In this document: one piece after another, positions 26,580 to 38,580 of the stretch
How the letters are laid out: each line of letters begins with the position of its first letter
Position numbering within the stretch: position 1 is the stretch's first letter
Source of the DNA: Amblyornis subalaris
Taxonomy: Eukaryota; Chordata; Aves; Passeriformes; Ptilonorhynchidae
Assembly: GCA_018881555.1 (NCBI GenBank)
Contig: JACAXG010000106.1
Span: forward strand, 868,001-932,000
DNA: 64,000 nucleotides
Direction of reading: 5' to 3'
Translations under genes and position numbers: made by a program
Notes under the pieces: generated by a model
Seen by the model: only the letters and a program-made list of their open reading frames with translations
What the model was told of the DNA's origin: nothing
Databases searched by the model: none

Positions 26580-26603
26580 TTTTTTTTTTTTTTTTTTTTT
26601 TTT
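26580..26603 (+). repeat. Poly(T) run, about 24 bases
   Basis: This is the longest homopolymer in the window, and it gives a run of phenylalanines in an otherwise meaningless open frame. No retrocopy in minus orientation is recognisable after it. It is likely to be length-variable. Confidence 0.9.
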
Positions 26604-27723
26604 AATCCTGGGATATTTTAGAAGACAAATAACTTTTAATATTGTAAGAAATTTGGTGTAAGACAGCACACTAACCTATGGGCATACGGTCTTCCACAGC
26701 ACGCTACACTTTGCTGGTCTCTATATACTTAGGGCTGATGTCTAAGCATCTTCCTCCAATTTACTGCCAAAAAAAAACCCACAAAAAATTTTTCCCCTTT
26801 TTGAACAAAACCCCACAAAATTAAAAACGCTACTAATTACAGTNAAGTACCTGNTAATATTTTCCTCATTATTTTCNACAAATCTTCAGCAATTTGTAGC
26901 CTAANACCATTGCTATTAATGAGCCATAATACCAGCTTAAAAACTATATTTAAAGTGATTTCCTTTAGGTACCAGAGCCTCCATTCAGGTGGATGGTTAT
27001 TTGGTTATCTCATNTGGAGCATTTCCTGTGAAAATATATTTTTGATCCCTCAACCAAATACTGCAAATCCTGCTTGTGCTTTTTCTCCCTAATAAAGAGC
27101 AATTATNTTGGAAGAAGGAAGGCATCTTAGCAGGAAACAGACTTAAAAGNCTTGGAAGTATCAGTTCTCTGAATTCACAGCCTTGACTTAATGCTGAAGA
27201 CTTTTTTCTTTCAACTTTCTCCCNCAGCCAGGTTCCTTTTTTCTCTTTTTTAGCCTCTGGAGCATCCTCCCATTTCAGCATCCTGTTCTTTTTACACCTC
27301 CCTTTTATTTTCCGGAGAAAAAATGAAAGAAAGGCNAAAAAAGCAGCTATGCAGTGGTGGGATTTCAACAGCTACTAAGTACATGAANGCAAAGAAACAG
27401 CAAGCAAGCAACAGGCCAAAAGTGCAATGGTTTTAGTCTTTGGCTCCCCAGCTACTCAGGATCGACTGTGTTGGTGTTGGTTGGAAGAACGAGAATTCCC
27501 TGGGCACTCAGCAGGGGCAGGGAGCCTGGAGCTGCCTGTTCCCTGCAGGATGGCTGCAGGGGGCTCACCCACATGATATCCTGGCAGAAGCTGTGGAGGC
27601 AGCTCAGGAGCCCCATACAAGGGACACAACTGCTCATCTGCCTCCCTTGTCTGAGCTCAGCATCCCCCTCCCAGGGCAGCATCACTCCTCCCTGTGGGAA
27701 TGCCGGGAGCTTTCCCCGTTCCA

Positions 27724-27750
27724 AGGCACTGACCAGCATGGTCAGTGCCT
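27724..27750. repeat. 11-base-pair perfect hairpin with 5-base loop
   Basis: AGGCACTGACC (27724-27734), loop agcat, then GGTCAGTGCCT (27740-27750). The stem is GC-rich and fully paired, at the right edge of a GC-rich stretch (about 27440-27760). It is too short for a microRNA precursor and has no terminator-like context, so its role is unknown. Confidence 0.9.
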
Positions 27751-29605
27751 CTCTAACACAGCCTAGTTCTTACCATTAATCTTCCTCTTCCCTTGCTCTG
27801 ACTTCGCTTGGGATGGACAGGGACTTTATNCATTATGCATCAGAATGAAACAGTAACTCCCCAAGGCTTCTCCAAAAAGTACAGGAGATTACGGAAACAG
27901 GAGGCTGAAGGTGGAGGTGCCAAAAGAGCCTTTCAGGAAAAACCAGCAGGATTTGTTTGTCTGCGCAGTTGTTCAGAGGGGCAAAATTCCTGACGCATTT
28001 TCCATNCTATTCCATGGCTTTGGGATGCAATTTTCTGTGTAATTAAGAGGTCCAAAAGCCCCATGNCAGTGGTTTCAACAGAATTTAGTTCAAAACCATT
28101 CTGGGGCAAAGTACCCATCATGCCAACTAACAACACTCTGGCTTCCTATGCTACAACATAGTGTAAACAATGAGTAGGAATAATTAGAAACAAAATGTCC
28201 AGATATGAGTTTAAATTAATGTTTGGTTAACACGGCACTGTAGCTGTAGGTGATGTATTATAAAGACTATTGTTACAAAAATTCTGTACCGATCAATTTA
28301 AAATAACCTTGTAAAGCTTAATTGCTGTCTTACACGAGTAATGAATTGAACAAATGTCAGATCCCAGTAAAAGTGCCTTTTATCATAAATCAGTATTTCA
28401 CATACAATAATTATCCCATTAATGCTGAANGAAATGCTTATTGAGTTTGTTTAGCATGCACTGTAAGTGGCTGAAGTGACCAGACATACGTAATAATTTC
28501 CTGACAGACATATTTTTTTTAAAAATCACATTGAAAGGGAAATTATCATTTATAAAAAGGTACTATCCAGAAGATAATTTTAAAAAGAAGCAAAAGTATA
28601 GTGTCCTAAATTCTCCTTAACAGTTTCTGAGTTTAATAAATAAAAAATACACCAGCAAACTCCAGCATCTTCCTAAAGCAAGAAGGCTCCATGTTTCATG
28701 TTGGTTTAGTTCTGTCTTATGAGATAAAAAATGGAGCAGTTGCCAATTTATCTAACTTAAAAAGTCCCAGACTTGCCAAGTATGCTGTGATAAATAGCTT
28801 TAACTACCTTCTGCTCATATTTTATTATAGGACATGACAAAGGGATTTGTAGATTAAGTCTTCAACTTTATTTGTGATACTTTGCAGAAGATAGATAAGA
28901 AGGGCACTTAAGAGCTTTAGTGTGAAAAATACAGTTAAAAAGGTAAACACAAAACAGCAAAACTGTATTTTACNCTGAAAATATCTACGGGTTTAGAAAA
29001 GCCTTTAAAGAAAGCTCAGTGTTGTTGTAACTACCGAGCAATGCCCTAAATAACTCTGATCCTCTTGCTTTCTGAAATACATTTTTATAGATTCTGTCTA
29101 CCTGAGAAACCCACGTNTAGGTACACGACTGTCTCAGCCTGGGACACTGAGGGAAGAAGTCCTTTGCTGTGATAGGTAAGAGGAAATTAATACAAACACA
29201 CAAGCGTGCCAATAAGCCAGTTCAGTGTGCTCTGCACGGCGCTGCTGGGACGCTCCCAACACAGCCTCCCACTGCCAGAGCAAGGGACACCGTCACAGCT
29301 GCCACCTCCTCTTCCCTTTCCGTTCCCCAGCTCAAATCCACCACAGACTTTTCTTGTGTGGGTGTCAAAGTGAGAACTCCCTTCCACATTTTTCCCTTTT
29401 TGGAAAACACTACGGCACGAGTCTTGCATGTCTTTGAACCAGTTTGCCTGGGGGCCACCGCAAACGCTGCACCAGCCTCTTCTGAGAACTTCACGCTGCT
29501 GTGACCAGTGAGAGAAATTCATGCATCTCTACTTGCTACCTTGTAAATTAAAGACTATTTAGAAAGCTTAGGAAAGCCTCCGAGTGTGCCTCCTGGTTGA
29601 CTGGA

Positions 29606-29629
29606 TAATGATAATAACCATTATCATTA
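29606..29629. repeat. 10-base-pair AT-rich inverted repeat within an ATTA/ATCATTA-rich stretch
   Basis: TAATGATAAT (29606-29615), aacc, ATTATCATTA (29620-29629). It is followed by three further degenerate atcatta/accatta units up to about 29657. It is a low-complexity AT-rich region dense in TAAT homeodomain cores. Confidence 0.85.
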
Positions 29630-31576
29630 AATCATTAACATAAATCATTACCATTAAATGGCCCTTGCCCTCATCCTCTACAGCATGTTAACTGATCCTG
29701 CAACATGGCATTAAAAAGTTTGTTGAAGTCTTTTAGGAAATTTTGCACAACATGCCAGGTAGGGCACTTCATGTTGTGAGGCAGCTTTTGCCTGATACAG
29801 AACGAGTTGCCCAAGTTAACAGGAAGGTTAATTTGCCCTTTTATCTGATACAAACTGCAACTCTTCTCCCACCATCTCAAGCAGTGGTTCTTACCTGCCA
29901 NTTTTAACAAACCCATATCCCAGAATGAAGAGTCTGGAAGTACATAATGACTGCAAGACAGGAAGAACAATCAATAGTTTAATTATCATATTATTCTGTC
30001 ATCCTCGTGACAGAAGCCTGGCAGTTGTTACAAAACTATCATCTAACAAACTGTTTTTCCTGAACCAACCCAGATTTGAAAACCAGTGAAAAAAAAAAAA
30101 NCTCTCAACATGTTTATGTAAACGTGTAAGGAAATGTAAATGGGATAGAAACTTGCCAAATATGAAGTCACCACAGGCTCCACTTCTGCCCACTATTTCT
30201 GACACTCAGCAAACTTTGCTCTTTCCCTATATATGTTTAGATCATTTTGAAGACTGTTTTATTTTCCAAGGTAAGTAGCACCGTCATCTTGTAAAGTATG
30301 AAATAAAAATACATACTGGAAAAACATTGGCCAAGTGATTTAGTGATTTGGTTTATTAAGTTTTCAGAAAAACAAACAGAAAACTGCCTTTAAGAGTAAT
30401 ACTGATTACAGCAGCAGTGTAGGAGAAAGGTCCATTTGTACAAGGAGCCTGTGCAGGGGATGGAAACAGCCCATTTGTCTCACCAGCACACATTTCCATT
30501 GCTGCTTTTCCCTGTCCTTGTTCATAGACCTCAGTGCTCTCTCGATAGTTGCGCTGCAGACTCAGGCTATGGGCATAGGCAANCAAATATTATCTTTCTT
30601 AAAATCCCCAAATATTGAATTCGTTCAAACAATTAAGCGATTGTGACCTACTTGCAAAATAACTCATCACCAAGAGACAGGGCCATTCTCAAAGCTGTTA
30701 ATCTGCTGATTCAAGCTCAGAAACTGTTTGATCCTCAGAGGTAGCTCAGCTTCTCTCACTCCCTCGTGCAGCACCATCGCTGTTTTCACACGGTGCTTTC
30801 TTGCTGGTGTTCCATCAGAATTATGGCAACACACCAGTCAAAGCACCTGCTCCTCCACCCACACACTTCACTTGGGGCACCATTATAAACCTTGTCCAGA
30901 ACAACCTTCAACTACAAGAGGGAATTGTTGCACGTATGTGCGACTGTGTGTGTGTACCTGTTGATCTTTACCTGAATTATCAGCTTTAAAAGAAGCTAAA
31001 AAGCTTCACCTTTGTGGTGTCTGTGACATCTACTGACAAAACTCCACAGAGGTTACATAGCTATGATTGTTATTTAATATGAGATTCTTTTCATATAGGT
31101 AGATCTTCTCCAACAGATTTTTATCAAATGCTGATAGGCTGGTAAGCTGATTATACCCCTACTCACCACAGAAGCTGATGATATTCTTTATTTCACCTCA
31201 CTGCTAAACAAAAAAATAAAAAGGGAAAAAACATCAACCTTTCTTTCCTCACAGAGACAACCTGGAAATAATAAAATCTCAAATATTTTTCTTTCATAAA
31301 TTTCCCTTCTAGATAGATCAATATTCTTTATGTGCCACTTTGCACTTTAAAATCAAGCAAGTTATTTATGTTTCTTATTTTCTCCTCATGTTTCCACACA
31401 CTTCACAGACTTATGCTGAAAATCCTTAATAAATGTGAAGCCAACACATTTCTTATCCTCCCACAATTCCTGGAACTTCTCTGAGCAGCCTTAATTTGTG
31501 AGAATCTGTGTAAAAATTCCCTGNGAAGAGTGTGAAAGTGCTGGTTATGTTATGCCAAAGCTAATATTGCCATATA

Positions 31577-31598
31577 CTGGCCATATTTATATGGCCAG
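31577..31598. repeat. 10-base-pair inverted repeat, 2-base spacer
   Basis: CTGGCCATAT, tt, ATATGGCCAG. A further gccatatactgg precedes it, so the gccatat motif occurs twice in 20 bases. The core CC(A/T)10GG resembles an over-long CArG box (canonical CC(A/T)6GG), so serum-response-factor binding is not predicted without testing. Confidence 0.85.
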
Positions 31599-31788
31599 AC
31601 CTAACCAACCTTTCTTCAGACTCTTCCTGGCTGAGTGAGTAAAGAACAAAATTTGTAACTTTGTAACTTTTTTTAATGATGTGACTGAAATCGAGCCCAT
31701 CACAGGCTATGCTGTCCCTCAAAATATGGGGTGGAAATTCTTTTCCAGTTGACTCACGTTAGAAAAAATGAACTATGAAACTCGAGAA

Positions 31789-32030
31789 CCACAGAATTAC
31801 ACAGAATCAATTAGGTTGCAAAAGACCTCTGACATCATTGAGTCCAACCTATGACCCAACACCGCCTTGCCAANCAGACCATGACACTGAGTGGCACNTC
31901 CAGGCTTTCCTTAAACACCTCCAAGGACTCCACGGCCTCACTGGGCAGCCCATTCCAATTTCTTATCACCCCTTCTGTGAAGAAATCCTTCCCAAAGTCC
32001 AACCTAGACCTTCCCACTGCAAGCCACTTA
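31789..32030 (-). mobile_element. CR1 LINE 3'-end fragment
   Basis: The plus strand begins cacagaattacacagaatc, two copies of the inverted ATTCTGTG terminal octamer repeat typical of CR1 3' ends. It continues with agtccaacctatgacccaac, gacactgagtggcac, cctccaaggactccac, ctgggcagcccattccaatt and ctgtgaagaaatccttccc. This matches the CR1 subfamily group whose antisense 3' end reads 'GTCCAACCTTTGACCCAGC', as I remember it. Minus orientation, 5'-truncated. Confidence 0.92.
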
Positions 32031-35000
32031 AACATGAAAAAATAGCGACCTATAATCTCTCCTGTGTCACAGGTTATACAAAAAGAAAGATACAAGGGAC
32101 TAATGCAAGAGTGAAACAAGAAACTGCACTACTCATGAATGAATCAGCCCTAAGAAATAATATAAAAAAATAAACACACAAAAAAAGCCAAACTTAAGGA
32201 CCAAAAGTCACATGGATGGACAATGCTGATCAACATGTTGGAGGTAATATTAAAACAAGCTGTGCCAAGTGTAAGGCAAAGGCTGTGCACCCCCAGACAC
32301 ATCCTGAGGCTCTGGCCAAGGACACAGACATCCAGGCAACCTCCCTTTGAGCAGGGTCCAGGCAGCACCAGCACCAGCTCCTCGAGAACTGGAGATGTTA
32401 CCATGTTTCCTCACTCAAAGCATTGCCCTGGGGCAAGTGGTTGTCCTGGCATGCAAAGGCACTCTGGCCACCAAGCCAAACCCACAAAAAGTCAGAGAGT
32501 AGAAGTGTCTGGAATTCACCAAAAAAGTGATGAAAGAACCAAAATTCNCTCACTTTGCAGGAGTCTGCATGGCATGAGACGACAAATCCTTCACAAAAGT
32601 AACTGGTGATATTACAGCACAAAATGAATTGACTATTAGCCTTCAGCAAATGGGGTATTTATTGTTTTTGAATTGTGCATTACTGCTCAAGCAACAACGA
32701 TATTTATACCACACATCAAACCGCAGGAGCAGGAAGGTAGTGAGCTAAAACTGAGGACTCAGATTAGTGATCTTGTATGCCCTGAGGGAGCATGAGACCT
32801 AAACAGATGCACACATAAAGCAAATAAGACACAGTGATACTGGGGAAATAATGCCAACTGAGTCAGCAATACGAAAAAGCTGCTGTTCAGAAATGTCCAA
32901 TGGATATCAGACCCCAATCTGAAGAGACAGCTTGTAAACTGGAGAGATGTTATTAAAAGAGGGAACAATCGTGCAACAAGAGCTAAGAACACCTCCAGGA
33001 AAAGCACTGGCTGGTTCTTTCACAGCACAATGTCTAGAAAGCAGCACACAAACCTCCATGCAGAGCACTCAAAGCGAGCTGGCACACACCACCACGCTAT
33101 ACCATCATGTTATATTTTTGTCTCTGCAAGTTCTCCTCGGAGAGCAAGCCCAAACATCAACATATCACTATTAAAAATTCCTGTTATCCTCCTACAGCTT
33201 TTAAGTTGTAGATATTAACAAAGATGAAATGCTTATCTATTCAAATAGAAAGGCAAGTTTGACCTTAGTGCATTAGTGTAAAAACAAAATGTGTTGTTTT
33301 GATATTTACAAGATGCCAGAATTAGCTGCAGTTCATAATCAGCCTCATGGCATCCGTGCTGAAGCAGCCTTCCAAAAGTCCCTCTGGAGGAGGAGAGAAG
33401 GGAAAAAGTAAGAGGANAAAAACAAGCTACCAGCAGAGGATTTACAAACCAGACTTTAAAAAGACTGAACGGAGCACTTGAGCTCTGTAGACAAAGGATT
33501 CATGAAGCCCAGACTAAGAGCAGACTTTGCATTTATGTCAAATCTTTTCCAAGACCGGCTAAAAGCCCCGTGATTGCCAGAGCTGCTCTGGAGGATGAAT
33601 CCTGCTATCCTGGGGCACTGGAGGTGCCACGTAGATTAGGGAGAAATAGGAAGCTTGCACAAGCCACATTCCTCCTGATTTGTCCGTGCACTCTCTTGTT
33701 TCTCTGGACAAATATGAGAGAGAGGACTGTTATTTGGAGAGGTNTGGGCCGTGTAGCAGTGCTGCTGTGCAGTTTGTTCGTGAGCCACCCCGAGCACTCG
33801 GAGCTCAGGCACTGAGCAAAGCAGACATGCAGAGCAGGCTGGTTTTATCTAANGTCTGAGTAGTCAACAACAAGCAGCAGCAACACAGTGAGCACTGCAG
33901 TGGCATCAGTGACTGCCTGTGATGTGGGTGGTTGGAGGAGGCCCTAACACCTGCCAGGAAAACCCTTTACACTGGTCCCAAGCTTTTTATTAAACATCTC
34001 CCAGCAACACACCAGCNTAAGGTCCTGTACAGCTCTCAGAGATTCCTGATTTTCATTTTATTCACTCCTTATTTCAACAGCAAAGATCCTGCGTGCCTTT
34101 AGAAGAATATTAATGATGCAGAAGACCCAACCCTGAACCCTGAGAAAGCTATTACTGCTCGCTCAGAGTAACTGGGCTGATGCCAGCTCAGTTTATTATA
34201 TCGCCTTTGTTTGTTTCCCTGAAAACACGATGCTACAGTGAACCAGGGGATGTTAATGTATTTCCATGCCATGCTGCATTTGTTTTTATTGCCAGGACCC
34301 CGTACTTAATATAGCTGATACCTTCTTGGAGGCTGAGACATCTTAATGAGCTCAGCACAACCGTGCACAGAGGCTACACCAAAGATCACTGCCTCGTGAG
34401 CAGTTTGCTGGGGAGGGCATGGATCACTTTCCAAATGCTACTGCTGGCTGCAGACTAACTAATGCAGCTTTAACAAGCTAAAAACATCCTGCTAAAACGA
34501 ATCTGTCATTACAAATAAGTAACAATAAAGTGGGCACACGGGGTAATCCACGCACCAAGGCCATCGCGTGGCGATGGGAATTAACTCTGGTACTTGGCAC
34601 GGAGGGTTTTGCACATACTCTTTTATTCTGGCAATTTCAGTTGCTAAAAGAGATCTCACTGTCAACTTGATGCATATATTTGGTATAAGGCAAAAATCCC
34701 TTCAGCATCCCAGGTTCATTAAATCGCTCCGCTAATAAGGCAGTGCCTGGGAAGGAGCCCTGCCTACCCCTGTGCGCTGAAACACCAGCACCCCGGGCAA
34801 ACCCTCTGATCTCAGCCTCGAAAAGATCAGACAGTGCCATGCCAGAGCAATGCCAGGTTAGCCCTGCTCTGACCTGCAGGGCTACAAGCTGGACCACGGA
34901 CATATCTTTAATCAAGACAGCAAGATGCTCTCCCCGAGGGATGGGGCTCAGTCTCAGCCCAGCACGGCAGAGGATCTGCTCTCAGGTTTAAACCGGACCC

Positions 35001-35349
35001 GTGCGCTCACCTCTGCAGGTACAGGTAAAAGTGAGATTGTTACAGAAACACGCACACACACATTAATGAGATGGCTCTTTTGCACTGCTCTGACCATGGA
35101 AAGAAATCTTTAATTCAAGCATAAATAAAAATACATCTGATGCAGCGCTGCCCTGCACAGGAAAATGTAAACAGAGCTCAAAACCAAAACAGAGATCCCC
35201 AACAGACACCCATATTAAATCCACCTTACATCCAACACCTCCTGCTGCTCTGAGTAACTTTTCACATTGATTTTCCAAGCATTAGGAGTTTTTTAGTAAA
35301 AAACCCTCTCAGTGAGGGTCATACATGAAAGGACTCCAAATCTGCTGAT

Positions 35350-35480
35350 GTTCAAGATCAGTTTGGACAGGGCTTTGAGCACCCTGGTCTAGTGAAAGGT
35401 GTCCTTGCCCATGGCAGGAAGCTGGAATTACCTCACTTTTAAGGTCCCTTCCAACACAAACCATTCTGTGCCTCTCTGAA
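35350..35480 (+). mobile_element. CR1 LINE 3'-end fragment, plus orientation
   Basis: The sequence reads ttcaagatcagtttggacag, ggctttgagcaccctggtct, agtgaaaggtgtccttgccc, atggcagg, then aaggtcccttccaacacaaa and ccattctgtgcctctctgaa. This is the sense 3' end of CR1, ending in a decayed copy of the terminal octamer repeat. It is the only CR1 fragment seen here in plus orientation, that is, antisense to LRP1B. Confidence 0.9.
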
Positions 35481-35941
35481 ATAGGTTTTGGGTTTTTTTA
35501 AATGAAAGTTTGAGGTAATTATGGATGCCGCATCACTGCCTTTTCCTCACAATTGATTCCTCAGTTGCAATTTTATATGTCTCTTAGCTTTCTTCTCCAC
35601 AANGCAAAAGGAAGATTTCCCTTGACTCTTCATGAAGTTTGTCAACTATTTACTGTCATACAACAATCAAACAGAAAAAAGTAAAATCTTNTTAAAGAAT
35701 CTCACAGTACTTTTTATACATTCAAAATTATAAGCCTGCTGGCAGCTAAAATGTGGCCACAAATACAGCTGAGTCACAGGAAAACAGAATAAACACACCA
35801 TGATTTATGGCTTTATGATTTACCCCAGAAAAGCCACTGAGCTGTCTGGATGACTGCAATTTTCTCTTCCTTTCTNGACTTGGATTGCTCCCAATTAGAG
35901 CAAACTATTTTAAGCCCTTTGAAAACTAATTCCTGAAAAAG

Positions 35942-35957
35942 AAAAAAAAAAAAAAAA
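35942..35957 (+). repeat. Poly(A) run, 16 bases
   Basis: Uninterrupted A16 following tcctgaaaaag. No associated element is recognised. Confidence 0.95.
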
Positions 35958-36488
35958 TAGGATGCAGACAGGACAAAATAAAGCTGTTTGACTGTAAGGA
36001 AAGGAGCTGAGAAGTGCTCAGCATCACTCAGTGAGTGTGTGGCAGCTCAGGCAGTGACTCAGGAGTGCCAGGCTCTGGGAGCTGCTCCTGCCTGGCAGCA
36101 GCACTTCATAACCCAGGCTCAGGTGGAAAGGCTGCACCATTGGCACTGACCTGTGCGGGCTGTGAGAAGACTTGAAGACTGATTAGATNCCGCTGCTCCT
36201 CCATCTCCAGCTTCCCCCCGCGAGGCCAAGGGCTCTCCCTCAGCCATTTGTCCTGCCCAGCCTTCAGAGGGCTTTCCAAGGGGCAGCTGCAGCACAGCCC
36301 TGCAGCAGCCTCGGCTCTGCTCCCTCCCTGCCAGCCCCTGGCTGCATTACGGATGCTGCCCGTGTAACCACGGCGTGCTCTCATCTTTCTGGGTACTGCT
36401 CCTGACAGCGGCGTGCCAAAAAAACAGAGAGACCAGGCCTTAAAGGTCAAGGAATATTATATGCATCATTTCAACCTATCATCAGCTC

Positions 36489-36516
36489 AAAAAAAAGAAA
36501 AAAAAAAAAAAAAAAA
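36489..36516 (+). repeat. Poly(A) run, 28 bases with one G
   Basis: A8-G-A19. It follows tcatttcaacctatcatcagctc. No retroelement is recognised. Confidence 0.95.
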
Positions 36517-37232
36517 GCCAACCACCAAACCTCTTTTTCTTTAAGCTCGGCTTAGTCAAGGTTGACCTTCTTCTAGCTTATTAAGAAACATTTATCTATT
36601 TCACGTTTCCAGTTCTTGTAGGGAAATACAAAATGTTAAATAAAATGTCTAAATCCATATACGTGCTTGAACCGAGTACCACCACACTTCACAGAAACAG
36701 TAAATTAGCCAAGTCCTTCTGCCAGCATCCTTCTCTGTGGCAGACAGAGCTATGAAACGGCTTTTTAAAATATTTTTGCTCATCTGCACCACCACTGTGA
36801 GCAGAGCCGGTGAACGAGGAAAGGAACACTTGGAATTGCAGTCCTGTGCCCAAGCCCAGCACCAGGATTGTGCTCTCTCCTTCACAAGCANCATGGACAT
36901 TAACAATGGCCCTTGNACCCATCTTGCACACAACTCTGCATCCTCCCNTGCATGTATGAATTCATTCTCCCTCTGAGCTAGCCCCCATTTTTCCTGCTTT
37001 GGTGACTTGACCCCGACAACCCAAGCTGAAAACTGGAAGAGAAATTCCCTTTCAACTTCAAGGGGAAAAAAAAAAAGTATTGGTGGGATTTTTCCAATTT
37101 GGGGCTTAATATTCTGCAGTGTGGAAAGCGCACTGCATAATACTTCCTGTCAACACCACCAGATGTGTTTCTAGTAGAAATAATTTGCTGGATATTTATT
37201 TATTGACATTTCAGATGACCAAACACTGTTAT

Positions 37233-37253
37233 ATCTTGATCTTGATCTTGATC
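37233..37253. repeat. Short hexanucleotide tandem repeat (atcttg x3.5)
   Basis: Three exact atcttg units are followed by atc and another atc. It is a small microsatellite of no evident function. Confidence 0.9.
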
Positions 37254-37999
37254 ATCATTTGTACAATCTGCTATCTAAGCAAAGATTAAGGACTGTACCT
37301 GACCCCTTTTTAGAGCTGTCAGCAGTGTTTATTCATAGGTTGGAACCCTGATGTGGAATATGAAACTTCAGCTGAATTAATATGGCACAACTACAACTAA
37401 ACAGCAACAAAAGATCATGGTTTAGATCAGTATAAAACACTTGCAGAAAAGGAATAAGCACGTAGCTAAATCTATACCAAATTATCAATTTATAACCACT
37501 TAAACCTTCAATACATCAATTAATCCTGCAGTATATACTCCTAAATTTCTGCTCCAGTCTCTATAAAACGCTTCCAGTGAACGCAGGATTCTTTTTTGTC
37601 ACACAACCTTGGGCCAGTTCTGGACAGGTAATTCACAACAGCATGTTCCTCTGGCCTGGACACAGGCAGCACGGCTGAAAGGCCAGAGACAATAACTTCA
37701 AGGACCAAAATTTAATGCACATGGACAGAGAAAAGACCGTTCATCACCTAAATTGTTTCAAAGCCGATCCTGTTTCTCAAGCTGGAGACAGTGGTTTGCC
37801 CATATAGAGCAAATTTAAAGATCAGGGTTCTTGACATGGTAGATTAGGCTCTCCTTCCACGCATTCTGCTTGCTGTGTAATTTGATCATTAACAATCTTT
37901 GTGCCAGTTCCAGATAAGGATGTCCTTAATGTCTTTTAAAGGCAGAATTTTTTTCTCCTGAAATAAAAACCTTTTCAGGTTATTTTTTTTTTTTAACCA

Positions 38000-38580
38000 T
38001 GAAAATTTTCTTGCTGCCAGTGNTAGTAATATATTAATTATTTAACTGAAATAAATGCATCTTTTAATGTGTTTAATTAAGCATACAAAGCTCTTTATTT
38101 GATGTTATTTGTATTTAAGATTTCCTGTTTTCCCTGAAGTATTTATTATCCAAAGCATGATTCTTCTAATCTTAGACATACTCTGGGACTGAAGTACTAT
38201 TTTATATCAGCATTTCTCAGCTGCTTTTATCATGAATAAAAATATTACAAACCATGTTAATGAGCTGTTTAGTATTCATATATTAGAACTTTTCCTCATT
38301 TTATATGGAAATACTACTATAAAAATTCTAAGAATACTAGTTTTATGTGCATGATAATGACGAGATTCAAAGCAAATAAGAAGGAGAAAATCTGTGGTGG
38401 CAGTGAATATGAAATGGATTAGTACATCGTCAATGTGCTTTACATTGGTATAAAATTATTAAGCATGTAATTAAGTAGGATCAATGGCAATGTTTGTTTT
38501 GGGGGTAATGTTTTAGCTATTTTAGATGTGTCATCTTTAAGAATTTAATTTCACACTTTAATGATCTTCTTGTAATTTCC
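38000..38580. other. AT-rich block with repeated homeodomain cores (candidate conserved non-coding element)
   Basis: TAATTA or TTAATTAA occurs at 38035-38040, 38073-38080 and 38468-38473, along with atgcat and several ttaatg words. There are no repeats and only one N. The texture resembles deeply conserved non-coding elements near developmental loci, but composition alone can produce these motifs. Conservation cannot be seen from one sequence. Confidence 0.25.

Larger units (their letters stand above)
24641..31788. other. Intron, no gene recognised; GC-rich island at 27.44-27.76 kb
   Basis: Mostly AT-rich, with two long homopolymers. At 27440-27760 GC content rises and both strands are open in several frames, ending in the perfect 11-base-pair hairpin at 27724. 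At 28200-28450 there is repeat-free AT-rich sequence with many TAAT-type cores. An inverted repeat TTCTGTCA/TGACAGAA lies at 29994-30015. Confidence 0.55.

Noticed and set aside
26580..26603. Poly(T) run as the tail of a processed retrocopy
   Set aside because: No recognisable gene sequence, polyadenylation signal or target-site duplication adjoins it.
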